Below are positions 9,737 to 20,663 of a DNA stretch of 64,000 bases, in pieces; position 1 is the stretch's first letter, and every line of letters starts with the position of its first letter. This DNA comes from Trichosphaerium sp. ATCC 40318. Its lineage: Eukaryota > Discosea > Flabellinia > Trichosidae. Under the pieces are notes generated by a model, which was not told where the DNA came from, ran no database searches, and saw only the letters and a program-made list of their open reading frames with translations. A program made the translations under genes and the position numbers. The stretch is from contig JALMLS010000626.1 in the NCBI GenBank assembly GCA_038496445.1, positions 1-64,000 of the forward strand, given 5' to 3'.

Positions 9737-11838
9737 CTATTGTGCAAGACATTTTTTGAAGTCAGCTTCAAATTCTTCCTTGTTAAGGTTTGTGCCAATA
9801 AATACGAGTCTGTTGATTCGTTTCTCTTTTGGACCCCAAGGAGATATTGGATTACCATCAAAGAGCATATGTACTCCTTGAAACACAAATTTTTCTTTCA
9901 TTCCTTTGATACCTATCGATAAAAAGATAAATAAAAGATAACTTCGCAATCAAAAAAAAAGAATCACGTACTCAAGATACCCTTCATTCTGAAAATATCA
10001 TTTCCACTCTTCTGCAATAGCCCTGACATCCATGTATTCAGTTTGGTCATATCCAAGTCGCCAGGCATCTCTATAGAGACAGATGTGACAAGATCCTGAG
10101 AAAAATATAAGATTCGGTTTTTAACAATAACGATCGTACAGAGTGTTCGTGTTCGTCTCCGGAAACTAAAAAGTCTTCCTCATTTTCTAATATCGCTTCC
10201 AAAGAGAATTTCTGAATGTTCATGATCTCATCAAGGTCTACTTTAGAGTGTAAAGTTGGGATTACCTTACAAAACAATAAGTTGTTGAAGACAATGTATG
10301 TAAAAAAAAAGTTGCTGTTACCTTTACACCTGAGTTAAGGCTTGATATACGTTTCTGTATAGTTTTCATCTCTTCTTCGTTGACTTTAAAGACAATAAGC
10401 TTCACGGAAAACCGGTAAACATTAAAACAACAAAAGTGTACCTAAATCTGTCTTGTTAAGGAGTACAACATCCGCAAATGCAATTTGTTCAACTGCCTCA
10501 TTCTCAACATCTGGATTTTCGTATTCTTGGTCCAAGTGTTGAATAATATGCTTGGCATCAACAACAGTGACAACACCTAAAAGAGATGGTGTTAAACAAC
10601 ACAAACAACAAATATCCCTTTCGAAAAAAAAAAAAAACAAACCAAACTTACCATCAAGTTTAAAGCGAGTGCTGAACTCTGGTACTGTAAAAAACGTCTG
10701 AATAATAGGCGCTGGATCAGCCACTAGATGAAAAACCGAGTTAGCACATGTTTTAGAGAGGGAGGTAACCCAAAGGCAAAGGCAATTGGTAGAGCGTACA
10801 TCCTGTTGTTTCTATCATAATGTAGTCAAATTCTGATTTCCTCTTTACCAAGTCTCCAAGAATTTTAATTAAATCACCACGAACAGTACAACAGATACAA
10901 CCGTTGTTCATTACTAGAATCTAATATAGCGTGAGAAATAAACGGAAAAACTCAGAAAAAACAAAGTTTTTTTTTCTCCTCCTCACCTCTTCAGCTTTAT
11001 TAAACTTTCCTTTTACAAGAGCATCATCGATTCCTATTTTACCGAATTCGTTCTCAATAACTACGCAAAACGTTACTACGCACGTACACGGAAAAGAATG
11101 TGGCGTACCGGCAATTCGTTTGCCATGGTTTTCTTCTAGTACGTAGTTGAGGAGTGTCGTTTTACCACTTCCCAAGAATCCTAAAGAAGAACAAAAAAGG
11201 TGAGGGACGCTAGTTTTTCTCACATTCGGTACCTGTGATTACAGTAACCGGAATGGTGGCATTTGCTACGTTAATCGCTGCTCCTTGGGTACAAAGTGCC
11301 TCACATAATTCGTAGACAATACGAGTTTGATCGTGTAGGAGCTCGATTGTGGTTTTTAACAGTTGAAGAGGATCTTCGTCGACCTTCTTTGGTCCTATAA
11401 CAATAGCGCGGCAGTAACTATTGACTATTAGGTTTGTCACGAAGCAAAATAAAGACATGTGTACCCTCCAGCTTGAACTATAAGGTTTCTGATTGTTCTA
11501 TTACAATTGTAAGCGTAGGTAGGAGTACACAACTGATTTGTACCCAACCCAGTTGTTTAATGTTTCCTTTGACGCTGCACTGGATACAATGAGCGATGCT
11601 ACGTGGTCTTTGATAGCTTTGTAAACTAAAAACATCAACGAGGTGTCGTATAATACTAATACGTACCTATACTAACCTCAGATACCACTGCTGCTAATTT
11701 AGGTTTGTTTTCTTCAGCAGGTTCTTTAACGCTATTCGCCAAATTGATGAATACTGTGGATGCAGAAAGGAGTTCAAAGACAAGTGCTTGCATGAGTTTC
11801 GAGCTGTAAGACAAATGGTGAATCTTTTTGAAAAGCAT
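9737..11838 (-). CDS. CobW/COG0523 GTPase with N-terminal extension
   Basis: Thirteen exons chain in frame: 11667-11838, 11544-11625, 11465-11497, 11233-11417, 11109-11180, 10987-11060, 10800-10920, 10651-10723, 10442-10576, 10322-10383, 10140-10265, 9972-10095 and 9737-9912. The core is a COG0523 metallochaperone GTPase: P-loop GFLGSGKTT, switch segment ENEFGKIGIDD, metal-binding NNGCICCTVRGDL, ETTGLADP, NKTDL and a CobW C-terminal beta domain. These proteins use GTP to deliver Zn or another metal. Ahead of the P-loop lies a helical segment of about 140-155 residues, depending on the start, which is absent from typical members. Translation may start at 11838 or at an internal ATG at 11793. 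No mitochondrial presequence is obvious. Confidence 0.92.
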
Positions 11839-11997
11839 TTTTCGCCAGGGCGATCAAAAAAACCCTGGAATAGTTTTATACCGCCACAAGGTATTTTTTT
11901 TGAGATAATTCAAATTAAAATAAAGACAATACAAGGTTCGAATGCGTTTGTTTAGAATTTATTCAAAATGAAGCAGTCGCTCATTATTACAAGGTCA

Positions 11998-12626
11998 TTA
12001 ACCCAACAAGTTTGGAAAACGCAACTCCAATGTGGTACCATCAGAGAATTGAGTGTTTTGGCGGACAGTAGCGTTTGGGTCGAGCTTATGTTTCTTTCCG
12101 CTACGGTGACAGTGAATAAAGCGAAATATATGCGTTTGGAGGTGAAAAAAAAAAAACCAAAGCATTTCTGTTTTAGTTTAAATAACGCGTTTTTGGGATT
12201 TTTGAAGTCACGTGCTCATAAAAAAAAGGAAAAACCACCAATCCGTACTTTTTGTCTACGCCGTAGATCTTGTCTGCTTTGGATTGAGGACCAGCTTGAG
12301 ATTTCAAGTCATCAATAACGACTTGAAATTTTTCTTCTGCGCCTACGTCAACGACATATTTCGAGGTAGCGGTCCATCTAATAGGCTTAGAACAATACCA
12401 ATACCTTTATTTACCTTCCAGTAGTGGAGAAACCCTACGAGAAGTGTTAGAAGCAAGTTTTTCTGTTCAAACAAAATTCTTGAGAGTAACATACCTGTAC
12501 CCATCCACAAGTGATTTCTAGACGAATCTCGTCAGTACCGTCTCTTCTACACGAGTTCAGTTAGCAAATTTAGACCAACGAGTGGTGAGAGGTATGTATG
12601 TACCTGTAACTTGCGTTAAATGCCAT
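11998..12626 (-). CDS. Small uncharacterised protein, 108 aa
   Basis: Five exons (12604-12626, 12495-12546, 12415-12434, 12249-12377, 11998-12100) join in frame to 108 residues. The third exon is a 20-nt microexon. The start MAFNASYRRDG leads into a beta-rich protein with TSKYVVDVGAEEKFQ, DLKSQAGPQSK and a C-terminal TLELRFPNLLG. There is no signal peptide, TM helix or Cys motif. I do not recognise the family. The frame is kept through four introns with good donors and acceptors, which supports a real gene. The last intron (12101-12248) is long for this window and contains CACGTG. Confidence 0.6.
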
Positions 12627-13345
12627 TGAAAGCGAATAGGTGTTGTATGTGTTGTTATGTATTTGAAGCTAAGGCTGGTGAACGACGCACATGTCGTCCA
12701 GTTATTTCGCGAGATAGCCTCATAGTACCTTTAAAACACTTACACACGCGTATTCACTGAGTTACACGCCCTTTCTGTAGTAACCGACAATACTACATGC
12801 TTTCACAGGCAGCATTCTTGCGTAGAACGTAATGACAGCGGTCAAACCCAGACCTCTTTTGGCTTTTAGGGATGGTGTATAAGCGTGTTTTTGCCGCATT
12901 CGCATTCAGCAGGTGTAGTTCTGCTGTTTACGAAGTATAATACTGCAAATTTGTCGGTTCATAGTAATATTACTCAATATCACGTGATTCCGCTATTATG
13001 ATAACATGGTGACATCTACGAAGGAAGCGCTATAAAAATACGAGCAGTTTGCAGCATATTCACAAAAGGTTGTTCCTTATCTCGTTGCAGCCTACTTGCT
13101 CATCTCATCTTTAGTACTCTTTGATTTCTTAGTCTTTTTGATTATCGGAGGTTTCTCAATTCTGGAAAAGGGTAGAACAACTTAGGATTGAGAGTAGTTT
13201 CTCCAGAGAGTGTGCACTCTCTAAAAATGACGTTATACTGCTTACAACATTAAAAGGGTTGTCAAGTATTTTACACTACGTATGGCGTCATATTTTTAGG
13301 AGATTTACACGCTTCCTTGAATCACAAGCCAAAAAACGCCACAGG
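12627..13345. other. Upstream/intergenic region of the kinase gene
   Basis: No exon-like open frame on either strand. It separates the 5' ends of two divergent genes and so should hold both promoters. The visible candidate element is CACGTG at 12981-12986. Confidence 0.5.
12981..12986. promoter_or_regulatory. CACGTG (G-box/E-box) upstream of kinase
   Basis: Perfect palindrome ATCACGTGAT-like, lying 360 bp before the kinase ATG and 355 bp before the divergent small gene. CACGTG is the binding site of bHLH or bZIP factors in many eukaryotes. The word is over-represented across the window, so function at this site is inference. Confidence 0.35.
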
Positions 13346-14388
13346 ATGGAGAGCATCTCATCAAACTCTTTTTCAAGTGTTTATAGAATAGGATGTTCTA
13401 TAGGTATTGGTGCTACGTCGCAAGTATACAAGGCAGAAGAGAAACGAAGCAAAAAAAAACTTGCGCTCAAAATAATTTACCCACATTTCTTTCGTGATCA
13501 CGAGGACCTAGTACAGGCTGAAATAGAGGTTTTAAGCAATTTTAGACACAATAATATTGTTCGACTTGTAGACGCACACTGCCACAAAGGTACACGCCTA
13601 CCTGCGCTAGTATATTATTAATTACTTTCCTTTAACATAACATTGTCTTTTTTAGATGTAGTAATGCTTGTACTCGATCGCGCTTTGCTTAGTCTTGATG
13701 CATTCTCAGCGACTTATAAACTACCCACAATACGCATAAAGTCTATTATGATGCAATGTTTAGAAGGATTACGATATATGCATGGCTTGGGTTATGTACA
13801 CAATGGTAAGCGTTTCACATCTTCCGATGTTTCTGAATAACATCCGAGAAATTTCTACGTTGTTGTCATCCTTGCTAAACGTTATGTCTAGACGTTAAGA
13901 TGGGTAACATTCTTATTGGCGCCAATGGAACTATAAAATTGACAGACTTTGGGAACTGTTCTTTGATTTCAGATGCTCAAGAAGGAAAAGTAAGACGAAG
14001 AGGAACACTTGAGTATTTGGCGCCTGAAATTTTTATTCACAAAAGATGGTCTGATAAACGTGATATATGGAGCCTTGGTCTGACATGTTTTCGATTGGTT
14101 ACAGGGAATCTTCCTTTTAAAATATTGGATAATGATTTACCATCTTTTGTCATGGGGTTGACGTTATTATACAAGACAAAGACATACGATTGGGATTCTT
14201 TTCAAAACCAATACAAAAACTTAAAAGATGATCTTGTTTTATTTTTACAACATTTACTTCATCCCGTACCTGAGAGGCGTGCTTCAGCGGAAGAGTGCCT
14301 CGATATGGCTTGGCTTGGGGTGTCGTTAGACAGGGTAAAGGATAGACATTGGTTTAAAAAACGAGCTGTACATAAATTGACGAAATAA
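13346..14388 (+). CDS. Ser/Thr protein kinase, variant HRD motif
   Basis: Three exons (13346-13589, 13656-13805, 13892-14388) encode about 296 residues that are almost only kinase domain. Visible motifs are a glycine loop GCSIGIGATSQV, the ATP lysine in LALKII, the alphaC Glu in the EIEVLSNF segment, DFG in KLTDFGNCS, the GTLEYLAPE activation segment and DIWSLGLT in subdomain IX. The catalytic loop, formed across the second intron, reads HNDVKMGN in place of HRDLKPxN. The catalytic Asp and Lys are kept but the Arg is replaced, making it a non-RD kinase. It is probably active. There are no other domains. The family is unclear: STE/CAMK-like by general look. Confidence 0.9.
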
Positions 14389-14558
14389 CTAAAAGACAAT
14401 CCTGTTTTTTTTCTTCCTTTTTGACTTGAAGTCAGCCATGTTAAACTGTAATCCAACTAAAATAATGCCACTGAGCTATTAGTTGATCTGGAGAGTATAT
14501 AACAGCATTGGTAGCGCCTGTAAGGCATATGTATGATTTATAAACTGCAATGTGGTAA

Positions 14559-17202
14559 ATGCTGTTTAAAGTAGTTCATGGGCACCAACGTGCGTAGAGA
14601 TTAGTAAATACGCGCTTTCTGTATGTAAATAAGGTAGTGTGCCCAAAGAAGCGTCAATACTCGTACAAGCCAACTGTAGCGTTGTATTTGGTGAATCAAA
14701 GGAGTTTCTTCGATATGACACTTGGGGCGTCGTTAAAAGTATACACACTCGATGACTGGTACGGCATTTCTAATGAGAAAATAAACCGACATGGCGCAAG
14801 ACCAATCCTTGAAAAGTAAGCAAATGCAAGCGATTGAGCTTGGCTTGAAAGTAATTTTTTTCAAAAATATAGATATGATCATTGTCTTCCTACTTGTCTT
14901 CAAACTTTATACAACGATTATGAATGGCAATCCTGGGAGTTCTTGTACGAAAGTGTTTACACCTATTTTGTATAAGTGTTTTGTCCGTGTTGACACGCAG
15001 CAGGCACGTGCCTGACGGATTTTGGGATAAAAGAGATCACGAGATTGGTAAATTTAACTCAATGGCTAAGACGATTGGCGTTAAGACTATGGATGATTGG
15101 TATCATGTAAAAAAAAGAGAAGTGCAGCTATTAGGTGCCAGTGGAGTGATACAAGTAAAGTACATGTCGAGAACCATTTTTCTCATCTTGTCTTGTACTA
15201 ACATTATCTTTTTTTTTCACAGTTACAAAGGATCGTATGTTCTGGCGTTGACAAGCATATTTTCAAATTTTGATTGGGAGCCATGGAAGTTCGCGTGCGT
15301 AGTTTTTGGCACTTTTCGCCTGGTCTATAAAAATGAGACATCATTACCACATGTGTTATTGAAAGCTGAACAACTAGTAATACTGAATTTTGCCTTAGAA
15401 ATAACAATAAGTTGTGGTGGCTTCAAGCAGCTGTAGAGATGAGAATCCAACCTGTGGCAAAAGAATTACGTGTTTTTATACTAGAAGATTGGTATAAAAT
15501 TAAAGATGAACAGGTTGCTATAATCGCACCTGACTTGATGCACAAGTACTATTTTTTTTTTAAGTGTCTTTTTTATTTTTTTTACGTTTATCCAATAGAC
15601 ACAATACGTTACAGGGTTTAGTATCAAATACATTCAAACACTATGATTTTAAGGAATGGGGAGCGAGGTAATTCATTGGTATTTAAACACCCAAGCTTTT
15701 TTTTGGATTGAAATGTAAATCGAATTTTTTTTTTGCTTTTTGTTGGTCAGTACTTCTTCTTTCTTCTTGGACATCTGACCATGGTTTTCAAACGCGAATG
15801 AGGGTAAAAATTAATCTATTTGCTATTTAACTTTGGTTCAGGCAAGTACCTCATAGTTACTGGCATTCACTTTCAAATAAGCGCGAGCATGTTGAAAGGA
15901 TTGGTGAAAAATTGTATCTAACAACTCTTGATGATTGGGTTGGTATACCAATAAAATTATTGATGTCTCATGGAGCATCAGCATCTATATCGAGCATGCT
16001 CAGATCCATATATCCTGAATTTGAGTGGGATGATATGTACGGAGAGGAACCTTTAAATTTTCAAAAAAGTGGAACATTTTATTCTTGGTTTTTTGACCTA
16101 ACTTGCAAACAGCGAGCCAAGGTTCAAACATCAATCTGGATTTTGGCGGAATACATCAAATCAATTAAAGTATTTGACAGAATTAAAAGACAAACTGCAA
16201 TTGACAAATCCAGCTAGATGGTAAGTACTGCTTTTTTGAACAAATCAAGATTTATTTCTGCCTGAGTTGCCGTATTTGTGTTTTATTGACAACAGTAAAT
16301 AGGTACACACTATCCAAGGAACAAATAGCTGGTGGGGGAGGCTCAGGGATCCTTAAATTTTTCCCTAGATTCGTCACGTTACTTCATCCAAACTACAACT
16401 GGAATTGGCCTGCCTTTTCAACTAAATTCAAAACAGCTAGCCAAAAGCACGTTAACACTCATTTTCACTATATCCTTATGGGAGCACGTGATATAACTTA
16501 CTCATCTTAGTTGGCTTTTACAATGTACTCAGTGGCTATTTGAAGGTTATGAGGTACATCAAGAGCACTGCGTAGGCTCCAGAAGGTCTTCTGGTGTTCA
16601 AGTGACTGTTGATGTATTTGTGTCTGCTTTTAATGTTGGCTTAGAATACCAAGGTAATTTCTTGCTTACCTTTAAAACCACCTTGGCTCATGTCAACTTT
16701 TAGGAGAACATCATTACGAAGACTTACATTGTAAAGGATCTGTTACGGCTTACGAAGCCAGAGACTTTGAGAAACTTGAACTTTGTAAAAAATCAGGTAG
16801 CTCCAAAGAAATAAGACTGGCTTCACTATTCTGACGCTCATTGTTACAACTGTAGGAATAACTATTGTACCTGTACCATACTGGTATGTTTTAATCGAAA
16901 AGATTTCAGTCACGTGACTTTTTTTAGGTGGAAAGGTGATATGGAATCTCTGGCTGCAACAATTGTATTTTATAAACCTAGTGTTCCACTTAAATATCCT
17001 AAAGGTGTTAAACCTCTTGTAGATTTACCACAAGAGTTATTTCGCCCTTCAAAGAGTAAGAACACTCAAAAGCATGTTTGTACTCAGCTAATGTTTTTTT
17101 TTTTAAGCTATGATGGCACCTTCTATAGAAGGATCTAGAGTGGTACACATAAACACAGAACAGCAATGGCGACCACTATCATTCACACGAAAACCAGTAT
17201 GA
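14559..17202 (+). CDS. DWY-repeat protein with C-terminal Vsr/DUF559-like nuclease domain
   Basis: About ten exons encode five tandem repeats of 60-70 residues. Each follows the pattern FW..NQR..F...L.LGV...DDWY.V...I...GG..V...Y..SL...L..IYP...W. The DWY or equivalent codons fall near 14750, 15090, 15485, 15930 and 16200-16310. A linker then leads to a PD-(D/E)XK-type domain: VTVDVFV, VGLEYQGEHHYE, YEARDFEKLELCKKSGI, PVPYWWKG. The E-x-Q-G-x-x-H and preceding D match the Vsr/DUF559 nuclease arrangement. Repeats of this kind are seen in algae and oomycetes; their role is not known. A second copy is at 55472-58056. The first exon (ATG at 14559) is uncertain. It converges on the DNA methyltransferase gene 140 bp away. 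Confidence 0.82.
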
Positions 17203-17341
17203 TTGACATATTTGTGATAAAGTAATATTAAATAAACGCAACTTGCTAAACCTAACAAGCCACGCCTCATTACTTTTTTTCAAAACAAAACGTAAAAATA
17301 ATAAAACAAAAACTTATATTTACATGAGGTCCTAAACCCCT

Positions 17342-20300
17342 TTAGTATGAAGATTCATCATCCTGCTTCATATAGTCCAGAATTGTTCTCTTAGGAGGTT
17401 CTTTTGTTTTAGGTTTTGTCTTTGTTTTATGTGATGTTTTACGCTTTGGTTTTGTTGAACTATAATATTCTAGTTTTTCTGTCTTTTCTCTTGGCAGATA
17501 TGGTTTGTGTTTTGGCTTTTGTTGGGGTTTTGGTTTTGGCTTTTCAGCGATTACCCACTGGCTTAGAGTATCTTGCTTGAGCGGATGAGCTTTTATCTTA
17601 GACGATTCTCCATCAAAACCTTTAAAAGACTTGTTAGTGATGAGGTATGAACACTGTCTTTTCAATAAAACTTACTTTTTGAAAAAGCATAAAAAAATAG
17701 AGATACAACTTGACAAGAAAAGGCTTTGCCAAGTAATCTTCTTGCTTCCTTTACTGTAATCATATGACGTTCTACACCTAATTTCTTTCTTTTCATTGAA
17801 TAAGACATATTAGGATCAACAGATTGACCTATCCATTCTGCATCGAACCCTTGAATACTACAACGTATAAGTTTACAAAAAAAAAAAGCAAAAAAAAGTC
17901 TTTACTCCAAAACTGTGGTTGTGTTGCTGTTCTTGTTGTCTGAAAGATAAAATGTGTATAAACAAGTTTTTCATAACAAAATAACATGCGCACATTTCCA
18001 CGTGCTTGATTTTCAAACACTCAACCTTTCCTGTTTTTGTTAAAACTGGGTTATATCGACCGAGTTTATTTCTGGCTTCATCAGTCATCACTTCTGCAGC
18101 AGTTATTCCTGTCCATTTTAGATAGTTCCCTGTTGTTATAGCATAAGCCTTACTACCATCCATGTATTTACCCTAGGGGTCAAATATTTTAGAAAAGAAG
18201 TGAGCAACAAAAAAAAAAACAAGTTGTAATTTTGGCTCTAAAAACTCAACCCACATGTCTTCGCTCTAGTTAAATGATAACACAAACATAGTTTTAAACT
18301 TTTCTTAAATACAAGTACAGTAAATAATATTTTGAAATACTGAAAGCCATGAATGGCTATACTGAACCAAAAAAAAAAAGAGTTACCTGTGATAGAATGT
18401 CGTTGATCTCAAGAATTGCATTATCTACACCACTACTTGCGTCGAGTCGGATATTACTCCAGTAATAGCGATTACGTCTAGCAGCGCTGTAGTGCTTGGC
18501 ATCAAGCTTAACTGGGGGAACACCCAAGATGTCAGTTATCTTTTGTTTTGAAGCCTTGGACACTAATTCAAAGAGTTGGTGATGGCGAACTGGATGGTTT
18601 GCAGACAAACTTACTGCTTGCTACGTTTTCTACCAAGAAGTATGGAAATCCAGAAATACTTGCTATCCAGCCTATTATAACTCTCACGTGAGCAAAGTTG
18701 GCTTTCGTGTCTGCATCACCAAACCCCTTTTTTTGCTACAAAATATCTTAACAAAAAAGAAAAGAGATTCTTTTAGCGACGCACACCAAGGCAAGATAGT
18801 GCCGAACAAGGAGGGGACGCTATGACAATATCTATATCTTCTTTATACTTTACTTTTAAATCCTGTAAGACTTGTTGTGTTATCTCTGTGACGTCATTCT
18901 TTACCTTTACGAAAACGTCCTTCTCGTATCCACTAAGAAAAATAAACATCAAATAATTAACTATAAATCCATGACATACTATACCAAACACGCCTTCTCT
19001 ATGGCCCTATTCATAACCACATGACACGCTGGGTCAATTTCAGAATAATAAAACCGCTTGATCTGTGTAACAATGAGAACGACAAGCAAATGACGGAGAA
19101 CAATATGGTTTAAGAAAAAAAAAACGTACAAGTACATCCGCTCTTATAAGTGACATTAGTGCGCCACCCATGCCATCAAATAATGATAATATTACATAAC
19201 CCTCTTTAGATTGAAGAGATCGTTGTGGTTGGTCACGACTTATGTACCCCTGACTAGGAGTAACATCTTCTGGCTGCAAAACAAATTCTACTTCTTCGAA
19301 ATCGAAGGTCTCCATTTTCACTGCACTCTGAGTTGCTGCAACATCTCCTTCATCTTCTTTGTCTTTGTCTTCTTTTTCTTCTTCTTTGTTATCACCGTTT
19401 TCAATATTCCTTTTATTTTCCATAATTACTTCGTCTACAACAATATCTTCAAGTGTATCAGAGTTATGTCTTTTTGGAGGCGGAGGAATTGGCTTTGATA
19501 CTTTTCTTCTTTTTTTCTTTTTTTTGTTTATACAAGCAGTTGGTGCCTATAACTTTATCAACAATAAATGGCAGTGAAATCAATATACCTTTCGTTTTGT
19601 TGACTGAGATACTGCTGTAAATAAATGTGGCCAGTCACCTTCTAATATTTTAAAGTCATGAGGACGAGTACGTTTAGTTTCTTCATCCCAAATATGTGTA
19701 CAAAAATATCCCTCTCCGTTTGATTTTTTTTTAGTCTCAGCTTCTTCCTTTGAAGATGCCAAATAAACTATTTCGTGCATGTGACTTAACGAGTAATGAG
19801 TAGAATCAAACTCGCCAATGATTAGTTCAGTCACATCATCTTATAGAAGACAGAGTAAGCCACGTGTTAACAAGGATAAAAATCCAAAAAAAAAACGTAC
19901 TTTCTGGAGTTTTCATTTTTGGCGTTATTTGGTCTGTAGTGTACATTTTACGTATTTTAACATAAGGATCCTCGTTAACGGCCAACGGATTTATTATTTC
20001 CGCTACGAACCGTCGGTTTAAACGAATTTTAAACTTGTTTATGTAAATTTCGTTCAAAACGTACTGATTACGCCAAAAATCGGTCTACGTCCTCTAATAG
20101 ATATCGTTGCTCTATTAAAAAGTTATTAATTGTTAGTGTGCTAAAAAAGAAATCCCGCGCGTTATAAAATTATATATCGCTATCTGTATAGCGTTGAACA
20201 ACTGACGTACACATTATATGCTCGAAAAACAGTGTTTGTGTCAAGATTTTTAAAAGACGCATGATACGTGTGTCCTACGTTCTGAGGATGTAACCAGTGG

Positions 20301-20353
20301 CTTTTAGGCACTAATTTATCGCCTAGCTTAAATTCAGCCTCCCACTCAGCCAT
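17342..20353 (-). CDS. BAH-domain DNMT3-type C5 cytosine DNA methyltransferase
   Basis: About a dozen exons, including 20279-20353, 19901-20084, 19589-19839, 19130-19516, 18992-19062, 18785-18932, 18615-18735 and 18387-18562. The N-terminal part is a BAH domain (VKIRKMYTTDQ, MHEIVYLASS), followed by an NLS-like KRKKKRRK and an acidic linker. The catalytic domain has motif I ILSLFDGMGGALMSL, motif IV IASPPCSALS with the catalytic Cys, motif VI FLVENV, a DNMT3-like ARRNRYYWSNI segment and motif X RLLGKAFSC. The order is complete, so the enzyme should methylate cytosine in DNA. The tail is Lys/Pro-rich and contains QDTLSQWV, which could be a PCNA-binding motif. The first exon and the junctions near 18000 are provisional. 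Confidence 0.9.
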
Positions 20354-20663
20354 ACCACAATATTAGTTCACAACGGGCGAAAAAACACCTAAGTGTGGCC
20401 ATCAAAACAACATTCAACGAGTTTTGATTTTTTTTGACATTTCTACCAACTTGTAACGGAGTTGAATTATGTGATTGCACACAATGTACAACAATAAACA
20501 CGACTTTATTACGATGTTTTACACATTTGTAAGTGAAGCACATGGAGGAAAAACAATGGAATTTTTCGACATTTGTTGCAAGTGCTTTCGACCCCTTGAC
20601 TTTTTTTTTTCATTTAATACATTTACTAAACATTCTTACCATGTTCTTGCCCTATTCGACATT
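20354..20663. other. Intergenic region
   Basis: The gap lies between the start of the methyltransferase gene and the stop of the MTMR14-like gene, both on the minus strand. I see no coding exon. It should hold the methyltransferase promoter. Confidence 0.5.
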
